DNA from: Pyrenochaeta sp. MPI-SDFR-AT-0127
Lineage: Eukaryota > Ascomycota > Dothideomycetes > Pleosporales > Cucurbitariaceae
Assembly (NCBI GenBank): GCA_020747015.1
Contig: JAGTJM010000012.1
Location: forward strand, 62,001 to 126,000
Length of the DNA stretch: 64,000 nucleotides
Direction of reading: 5' to 3'
Shown: piece after piece, positions 55,568 to 64,000 of the stretch
Numbering within the stretch: position 1 is the first letter of the stretch
How the letters are laid out: each line of letters starts with the position of its first letter
Program-made: the position numbers and the translations under genes
The notes under the pieces: model-generated
What the model was told of the DNA's origin: nothing
The model's input: the letters and a program-made list of their open reading frames with translations, nothing else
Databases searched by the model: none

Positions 55568-58500
55568 ATGTTTTCTGCAGCACTTGCTGCCAATCCACCA
55601 TCAACCGAACTAGGTGATCAAAGCCTCACCAAGACCTATAAACACTCGACCAGTTCAAGCGAAAGCATCAATGTCGATGCTGGGAATGAGCAAGGCCAAC
55701 AGGTCCTCGACCTAGCCCGCAAATTCACGACCCAATCCGTCCATGACCATCATCAATCTCCATTCACGGCAGAAGACGGCAGCTGCCTAGATCCAAACAG
55801 TGCACACTTCAAGGCCAAAAATTGGGCCAAAGCATTCTACGATGTTAGATACAACTCTGACGGAGCTGCACCGTCGCGTGTGGCTGGTGTAGCATTCAAG
55901 AGTCTTTCAGTCGAAGGTGTTGGTTCCCCAACAGATTTCCAGAGCAGTGTAGGAAACGCTGTATTGAAACTGCCGGCTGTGTTCGGAAGGGGAAAATCCA
56001 AAATAGAGATTTTGCGAGATATAGATGGACTGGTTCTGCCTGGAGAGCAACTTTGCGTCCTTGGTCCTCCGGGCAGTGGATGTACCACTTTACTCAAGTC
56101 GATTGCTGGAGACACACATGGTTTCACTGTCACCTCAAGCTCTTACATCAATTACCAAGGGATCACTCCGAAGCAAATGGCGACAGCCTTTAAAGGCGAA
56201 GCAATATACACAGCTGAAGTCGATAACCATTTTCCAGAGTTGACAGTAGGAGACACGCTCTACTTTGCTGCCCTAGCTCGGACTCCGCGCCAGATTCCTG
56301 GGGGTGTGTCTCGGGAGGCTTATGCCTCGCATCTCCGCGATGTCATCATGGCTATGTTTGGAATCAGCCACACTCGCAACACTCGCGTCGGAAATGACTT
56401 TGTTCGAGGTGTCAGCGGCGGCGAAAGAAAGCGCGTTACCATTGCAGAGGCCGCCCTTTCGTACGCGCCTCTCCAGTGTTGGGACAACAGCACTCGCGGG
56501 CTTGATTCAGCAAATGCGGTAGAATTTTGCAGAACCTTACGAACTCAATGCGATATCTTTGGGAGCGTCGCTCTTGTGGCAATATATCAGAGTCCGCAAG
56601 CTGCCTACAATGTAAGCAACAATCCAATTCCTCTTCCATGGCTTATCATCGCGTTGTCGCTATCCAGTATGAATCTGATTTAAATTTTCTCTAGCTCTTC
56701 GATAAAGTTACCGTATTGTACCAAGGGCGACAGATTTTCTTCGGGGGCATCGACAATGCCAAAGCATATTTCGAAGCGTTGGGGTTTGAATGTCCAAGCA
56801 GTCAAACAACCCCTGACTTTCTTACTAGCATGACGAGCCCTTCAGAACGCTGCATTAAACCTGGCTATGAGATGATCGCTCCCAGAACCCCTGACGAATT
56901 CGCACAGCGCTGGAAGGATAGCTCAGAGAGGAAGCATCTTCTCGCCCAAATCGAGACCTATACTACAGAGCACCCATTTAATGGTACAGATGCGCAGACC
57001 TTCACTTTGGCCAGAGAAATGGAGAAGTCTAAGAACCAGCGCCACGTATCACCTTACACTCTGTCTTATTGGGGTCAGGTTAAGCTCTGCATGTGGCGGG
57101 AGGTCCTAAAACTCCGCAACGACCCGAGTATTCTAATAGTCATGATCATCAACAACTTCTTTGAAGCCTTGATCTTGGCTAGCATATTCTACAACCTTCC
57201 GGAAACGACATCATCGTTCTACCACCGCGGTGCAGTCATTTTCATGATGGTCCTGCTCAATGGATTCGGATCAATGATCGAGATCATGTCCCTCTACGCT
57301 AAACGGAACGTCATCGAGAAGCACAGTCGTTACGCACTTTACCACCCTAGTGCTGAATCTCTCGCATCCATGATCGTGGACCTCCCGAATAAGTTTGTAA
57401 ACGCCCTATCAATGAATCTCACTCTATACTTCATGGCAAACCTTCGACGTGAACCGGGACCATTTTTCTTCTTCCTTTTGATTTCTTTCACAATGACTTT
57501 AGCTGTAAGTACAGGTCCTGCGTTCGAAATTACATAAAGACTGACATCGCTACTCAGATGAGCGCATTCTTCCGCTTCTTCGCCTCGATCACCAAGACAA
57601 TATCCCAGGCCTTCGCGCCTTCCTCCGTAATTCTACTGGTGCTTGTTCTTTACACAGGTTTTGCCCTTCCTGTCCAGTACATGCGTGGATGGATTTCCTG
57701 GATCCGGTGGCTGAACCCAATCTCATACGGTTTTGAATCATGCATGGTGAACGAATTCCATGGGCGGGAATTCCAATGTTCATCTTTTGTCCCTTCTGGC
57801 CCTTCATACGCAAACATCAACCCAAACCAGCACGCTTGTGTTGAGAAAGGATCTGTCCCCGGCGAAAGTACCGTAAGCGGCACTGCGTATATCATGACGG
57901 CATTCTCTTACGAGCACAGCCACAAGTGGCGCAACTTTGGAATCATTCTTGGCATGACTATCTTCCTCTATGCACTACAGCTGTGGATGTCAGAGGTTGT
58001 TGCGTCCGAGCGATCAAAGGGTGAAGTTCTTGTTTTCCGACGCGGCAAGATGCAGCACACCAAAGCCATACAATATGACGAAGAAACCGGAAGTCGACCG
58101 GCTGTTCTCACTGAAAAAGAAACCGAGACCATGGAGGCTGAAGCCATAGTGCAGAAACAAACCTCAATATTCCATTGGGAAGACGTTTGCTACGAGGTCA
58201 AGATCAAAAATGAGACGCGCGTGATTCTGGATCATGTGGACGGTTGGATCAAACCTGGGACGTTGACTGCGTTGATGGTGAGTAATTCATTGTTAATTGT
58301 GCTGGCTTTAGAGACGCTAACCCAGTATTTTTAGGGAGTCTCAGGCGCTGGCAAAACTACTCTGCTAGATGTTCTTGCAAGTCGAACCACAACTGGAGTC
58401 ATCACAGGCAATATGCTTGTGGACGGTAGAGAACGCGATTCCTCTTTTCAGCGCAAGACTGGATATGTGCAACAGCAAGACCTACATCTTGCTACGAGCA

Positions 58501-60325
58501 CCGTTCGAGAAGCGCTTGCATTTAGCGCTCTCTTGAGACAGCCAAAAGAGTATTCACAGGAAGAGAAGCTCCAATATGTGGACCACGTTATTAAATTACT
58601 CAACATGGAGCCTTACGCGGATGCCGTGGTTGGTGTTCCTGGCGAAGGTCTTAATGTGGAGCAGCGAAAGCGCCTCACTATCGGTGTTGAACTCGCCGCG
58701 CGCCCCAAACTCCTGTTGTTTCTTGACGAACCTACGTCAGGCTTGGATAGCCAAACGTCCTGGAATATTTGCAATCTCATGGAGAAGCTCACCAAGAGTG
58801 GACAAGCTATTCTCTGCACGATTCATCAGCCGTCTGCTATGCTGTTCCAGAGGTTTAATCGACTGCTGCTCCTAGCAAAGGGCGGTAAAACGGTTTACTT
58901 TGGCGAGATTGGAGAAAATTCTAGTATTCTTCTCGACTACTTCCGCCGTAATGGAGGTCAAGACTGTCCAGTCGGAGCAAATCCTGCCGAGCATATGCTG
59001 GAAGTTATTGGTGCAGCTCCAGGAGCGCACAGCAATATTGACTGGCCTGCGGTGTGGAGATCTAGCAAGGAGTATGCTGCAGTCAAGAGTGAACTTTCTC
59101 TACTTAGGGAGCTCGTAGACCAGCCGTCTGCTGTTGCAGATTCTGGACAGTCAGCCTACGAAGAGTTTGCGGTGCCATTCACTGCGCAGTTTTTCCAGGT
59201 TGGCAAGAGGGTATTTCAACAGTATTGGAGAACACCATCTTACATCTACTCCAAGGCTATTCTTTGCATCTTTAACGTAAGTTCAGCTGATGAAATCATC
59301 AAGAGCTGATTGGCTAATCTTTGTGCAGGCTTTATTCATTGGCTTTTCTTTCTTCATGGGGGAAAATACTATCCAAGGCCTTCAAAACCAGATGTTCGGC
59401 GTCTTCATCTTCCTCTTCATCACCATTATGCTCATCACCCAAATCCTTCCGCTGTTCGTAGCACAGAGGACTATGTACGAAGCCCGCGAACGCCAATCCC
59501 GAACGTATTCGTGGCAAGCATTCGTCCTCTCGCAAATTTCGGTGGAATTAGCCTGGAATACGGTTAGTATCTCACGTTGAAACTCTATATCGAATCTGAC
59601 TCTAACTTGTGACGATCAGGTCATGGCTCTCTTCTCTTTCTTCGTCTGGTACTACCCCATCGGCCTTTACAAAAACGCTGTATACACAAACACCGTCCAT
59701 TCCCGAGGCCTACTCACATTCCTTGTCCTCCTAAATTCATTCCTCTTCGCCAGCAGCTTCGGTCACATGCTTATTGCCGGTATTGATTCCGAAGAAATCG
59801 CATCTTCCATCGCAACCCTCCTGGGAATCTTGAGTAAGTGTAATCCCTGTGTCCATCTAACATTATGCTAACGAATCACTAGTGTATGCCTTCTGCGGCA
59901 TTCTCTCTGGCCCCACCTCGCTTCCTCGCTTCTGGATTTTCATGTACAGAGTCAATCCCTTCACCTATCTTGTATCCAGTCTGCTCTCCACAACGCTGGG
60001 CGGCGCCCCTGTTCACTGCGCCGCCAACGAGTTCCAAACGTTTGTCGCGCCTGAAAATCGAACTTGCGGCGAATACCTACAAGAATATATATCATTGGCT
60101 GGTGGTTACGTGAACGACGCAACTGCCTCGGGCCCTGAGCTGTGCCAATATTGTCGCATGTCGAACACAAACGATTTCTTGTCAGGAGTTGGTATTGATA
60201 ATGCAAACCGCTGGAGGGACTGGGCGATTTTGTCTGTGTATATTGTATTTAATATTGGTGCTGCGATCTCTTTGTATTGGCTTGTGAGAGTGCCAAAGGG
60301 CAAGAAGAAGGGGATTAACACGTAG
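55568..60325 (+). CDS. Full-length PDR-type ABC transporter (ABCG, NBD-TMD-NBD-TMD)
   Basis: This 1468-aa pleiotropic-drug-resistance pump is expected in the plasma membrane, exporting fungicides, plant compounds or metabolites. Seven exons; introns are 56612-56694, 57505-57557, 58278-58334, 59277-59328, 59563-59619 and 59834-59882, all phases closing. NBD1 has the PDR-typical degenerate Walker A GPPGSGCTT (about residue 166), signature VSGGERKRV and Walker B CWDNSTRGLDS. The first TMD follows (IIMIINNFFEALILAS-like, PSSVILLVLVLYTGFALP). NBD2 has canonical Walker A GVSGAGKTTLLD (across intron 3), the divergent signature LNVEQRKRLTIGVELAA and LLFLDEPTSGLDSQ. The second TMD ends with a Cys-containing loop and a final helix. 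This asymmetry is standard for fungal PDR proteins. The ATG at 55568 starts an N-terminal extension with LDLARKFT, as in relatives. Confidence 0.95.
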
Positions 60326-61820
60326 AGTGGGGTTTCGTGGAGAAGTAGTTGCATAGGTAGAGGTGATGCGCAGGCAAGGCTAGATTAACTTTTGCATTTC
60401 TGGAGTTGGAGATAGACTCATTTGATATTTCATTGACATATTTAATACTACATAGACCAGACAAATCCAATTACCATGATTTACTCAAAGGGAACTAGTC
60501 TCATGATTTGACTAGTCGCTAGTTGTCGATCATTTGTTTCTAACTTCGTCGCCTACTCTTCCATGTAGCTGTACAACCGCGAAAGAGTTTAATGCCCGCA
60601 TCAGACATATATCATCTGAAAATGGGTAAATTGATCTTCGCGTTCGACTTGTTCTTTCACCGTAGTCAAGAGAGACTTACCCTTTTTCTTAAATCATTAT
60701 CATCCCTGTCGAAAATCCAGAGCAAACACCAAACAATCAAGACTGCATACACTATAAAACTTATACTCACTGTTCCAAAGCATTCGTGGCCTCGCTAACC
60801 CACCATTTCAAGCACACCAGCTTCACCCACGTCTCTCCCCTAATCGATATAGCTGTGTAGCAGCTGTACACCTGCCACTACTATCGGATGGTACGTTTTA
60901 GCCGCATGTGGGCCATGAGGGTAGCAAGATTATCATGCAGACCTAGTGATGATCCACAATCTGCGTGCAGGCATCGCGCGCTGCGGCGTTCAAGCTACGC
61001 GATATAAGAGACTGCGGAGGCTAGATTTGGCTTGTCTGTGGTTTACATTTGTTGATATTAATGAGGAGGTTGAGGAGGTTGCTCACTATTTTGGGTGTGG
61101 TATATGCCAGGAATGGTGCTGGCCGGTTGGCGGGAGCTGGGGTCAGTTTACTGCCAGGAGCAGATATCGAGAATGGTAATGTTATTGCTGCAAATGCGGG
61201 GAGCCAGAGTTGCCGAAGCGCGCTGCTGAGGCCGAGGAAGCGGCCAAGAAAGGGTCACTGAAGGGTGTGATGGGTAGCTCATGCTTGTTGTACGGAGTAG
61301 TATCAGGGTATCATTAGCAACAAAAACAGAAAAATTGAGAATACGTCAGGAATATTGCGCTGTTGCACAAGACGGCATGTAGTATATGAGCAATTAAGTG
61401 GGTAGATGATTGGGGGCTCCAAGGTAAAGGAATGTCGGTCTTACTCAAGGACGTCATTAGAAATGCACATAATGCATTCAGAGATCTTGAACTCCATTAT
61501 ATAGATTTCCTCTACCATATAGTTACTTTATATCTACATATTGACGGTTAAACATCTGCTCTATAACTTCTCTGATATTTGGTTACAGCAGGAGGCTGTG
61601 AAGCCGACGTTGAGCTATCTGAACCACCAAAGTTAGGTTACCGCTTTTCAGTCGATAAGACTTTTGGCGCAACATGGATACGCCAAGAGATAGAGTCAGT
61701 CAACTCTAGCCATGTGCTGACGTGTCAGTTTTGAGAGTGCGGGGCAGCTTGACTCTTGACCCAATAAACCAGCGTGATCTCCATCAATTAGCTTGTCCTG
61801 ACATTCTTTTCGATCAAACT
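60326..61820. other. 1.5-kb intergenic region with a possible Cys-rich coding remnant
   Basis: Mostly no coding signal. Around 60946-61318 the plus strand reads protein-like in pieces: HYFGCGICQEW in one frame, then YCCKCGEPELPKRAAEAEE (about 61179-61235) in another, separated by stops. This could be a decayed or spliced small zinc-ribbon-like gene, but I could not find a splice that joins the pieces. Confidence 0.3.
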
Positions 61821-64000
61821 ATGCTATTTACTTCCAAACTATGCGATGTTTGCAAAAACGCTTTACATCTGGCATTCAAAAGTATTGAAGGCCGAACTTC
61901 GCCTGAAATACCGCACCACCTGACCAAAGAATCGCTCATCGACTCAGTATTGCATCGAAGCTGTCATTTGTGTCGCCTTATATTGTATCATCTCAAGCTT
62001 CACTGGTCTCCACTGCACAGACAAGGATTGAAAGATCTCAAGGAAGAACCCACGACGCTTACAGAGAAGGATTTTGAGTCGTCAGATTTTGACTTTGCAA
62101 CCTTTCCAGCTGATCGCGTTATTGTTCGCTCATACATGTTAGAGCTCCCTGAAGTTCTCAATCTCCATGCGCAGATATCAAAGTATAGAGATGGCTTGGA
62201 TGGTATCTTCGGTATCGTACAATTTGATTGCATCGGTCCCATGAACGGACCGCTCAAAGATTCAACACCACGATTCTGGATATTCGATGAATCAGGTACG
62301 ATATTGTAGCTTTGAATAAATAGTATCCTGTCTGACCCTCATTGGGCCAGCATTCGGCGCGCCGGTTGTCACGAGCAGAGTCAATGACAACACAGCAGCC
62401 GCTGGTTGCCAAAGCATCCTAAAGGAATGGCTAAATCACTGCAGCGGCCACAGCGATTGTGGAATGCAACAGCAGTCATTTCTTCCAACCCGGCTACTTG
62501 ATCTTGGAGATGTTGATAGTAAAGGCCAAGTGCGCCTTGTCTTATCTCAAGATCTTGACCATGCGACCCGTTATGTCACCTTAAGTCACTGTTGGGGCGG
62601 AAATGTGCCATTTCAGCTGAGGGACGAGACAATGCAAAAGATGGTAAATGGATTTGGCCTAGAAGAGTTACCAAAAACATTTCAGCAAGCCATACTAGTG
62701 GCAAGATGGGTTAATGGTGAGCCAATCACTCAATTACCCGTCCGAAATAAGGACTGGTTGCTGACTACTACTCAAAGTCCGCTATATATGGATTGACTCA
62801 TGTTGTATCATACAAGGTTCATTCTCAGACTGGGAGAAAGAAGCAAAGATGATGCAGAAGGTTTACAAGCACACACACTTCAACATCTCGGCAGACCATT
62901 CCAACAACAGCCACGAAGGCTGTTTTATGGACCGGCTTGCATACAAGTTCACACCTTGTCCATTCATCGCTCCGAAGCTAGGCCAGGTGTATTTGGTGTC
63001 TCAGTTCGACATTACGCGACCATTGAAAGAGTCACCAATAGCCTCCAGAGCATGGGTTCTTCAAGAACGTTTTCTATCCCCCCGGGTATTGCACTTTACC
63101 ACCGATCAGATCTTCTGGGAATGCCCGGGCTTGTATGCGTGCGAGACATTCCCACAGGGTATGCCACATGTTTATGATTATTCAAAAAGCCGTCATTACA
63201 GATCTCATTTGACCTTCACACAAGCAAATGAGGAAGACGGATCGAAAGTGTACGAAGTCTGGGGACGAATATGCGAAGATTATTCACGCTCAGCGTTAAC
63301 GTACACATCTGACAAACTCATCGCGTTTGCAGGAATAGTAAGTGAATTCCAGTCACGCTTACCCAATGACAAGTATCTGGCTGGAATCTGGAAGGCGGAC
63401 TTGATAAACGGACTTCTATGGAAAGCGGCAGCTATAGATGGATGGCCAATCCAACCAAATGGCTCGCATAACCTAGATGCTGATCCTTACATCACGTCAT
63501 CCATGCCAGATACCTACCGCGCACCTTCATGGTCTTGGCTAGCCAAGGACTGTGGCATCGTTTGGCAGGCTAGTACACGCTATTCTCCTCAGGCCCTTGT
63601 GAAGATACTGGAAGCAAAGGTAGATTTTGTTGATGGCGATGATCATGCTGGTACCATTCAAGGAGGTCATCTGACTGTTAGAGGATGTCTCAGAGCTGCC
63701 CGATGGAAACAGGAAGGAAATATCGACTCTATCATTCTTGACGGGAAATCTGGAAACCAACTCCAGCTCACAGCTCCAGAGCACGAAGCGCTGCCAAAGA
63801 ATAATTCTTTTGTCCTTCAGCGAGACACTGGCATGGAGTTTCCTGTTAGAGATGTATACTGCCTACTTGTACGATTGAGTATTCAGCCTGGGGGAACATC
63901 GCAAAAGGCCATGATGATCGAGGGATTGATTCTCGGGCCAACCGAGGGAGCTGACACCTATAAGCGCCTAGGGCACTTCGAGGCAAGAGGAGAGGCGTAT
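61821..64000 (+). CDS. HET-domain protein (heterokaryon incompatibility), 3' end outside the window
   Basis: This is a partial HET-domain gene, a family controlling non-self recognition and cell death on hyphal fusion. It has introns at 62296-62350 and 62717-62777 (both phase 1); the last exon is open to the window end, giving over 680 aa. After a Cys-containing N-terminus (LCDVCKNAL, SCHLCRLIL) comes the HET core: RYVTLSHCWGG, the strand RYIWIDSCCIIQGSFSDW (only after intron 2), HFNISA, then ASRAWVLQERFLSPRVLHF and IFWEC. The usual DSLCI appears as DSCCI. The C-terminal part (APSWSWLAKDCGIVWQ) is typical of fungal HET proteins. The first in-frame ATG is 61821; the open frame begins at about 61722, so a 5' exon is possible. 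No NACHT or repeat partner is visible within the window. Confidence 0.9.

Overview
This is a nuclear chromosome segment from a filamentous ascomycete fungus. The genes carry short introns (mostly 44-96 nt, GT...AG, with CTGAC/CTAAC-like branch sites) and encode fungal-type proteins: Cwc2, Ctr9, Sec8, Vps18, a hybrid histidine kinase, a Zn2Cys6 factor, PDR and ABCG transporters and a HET-domain protein. The gene repertoire fits Dothideomycetes/Pleosporales best, but that placement is inference. I rebuilt exon-intron structures by hand. All splice phases close for every multi-exon model except one doubtful junction in the histidine kinase, and the P450 copy contains an in-frame stop.

Left and central part (about 0.6-43.3 kb), mainly conserved cell-biology genes: a mitochondrial HTD2-type thioester dehydratase; a ZUP1/ZUFSP-type deubiquitinase; an uncharacterised low-complexity protein; splicing factor Cwc2; an SDR oxidoreductase; a PAS/hybrid histidine kinase; a UPF0303/HbpS-like protein; a membrane-anchored pepsin-like protein; an intronless ankyrin-CorA-like giant; an uncharacterised F-box-like protein; a second ankyrin-CorA-like gene facing the first; Vps18 (HOPS/CORVET); Ctr9 (Paf1 complex) and Sec8 (exocyst) from one divergent promoter; an ABCG half-transporter; and a small conserved unknown.

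Right part (about 43.3-64 kb), accessory in character: a 3-kb gene-free stretch, an APC-type amine/amino-acid permease, a P450 copy with an in-frame stop, a Zn2Cys6 regulator divergent from a full-length PDR drug-efflux pump, and a HET-domain gene cut by the window edge. The regulator/pump intergenic region holds a 22-bp near-palindrome centred on the bZIP element TGACGTCA plus CGG/CCG triplets. The same octamer occurs just upstream of the other ABC transporter, upstream of the histidine kinase and in the first intron of the permease.

The most interesting items are the facing ankyrin-CorA paralogues with contrasting intron content and no canonical GMN pore motif; the TGACGTCA elements shared by transport and sensing genes; the regulator-pump module; a Sec8 with an arginine-rich, RPGGYGG-repeat N-terminus; and the lightly damaged P450. 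I see no CRISPR array, rRNA, recognisable tRNA or intact transposon.
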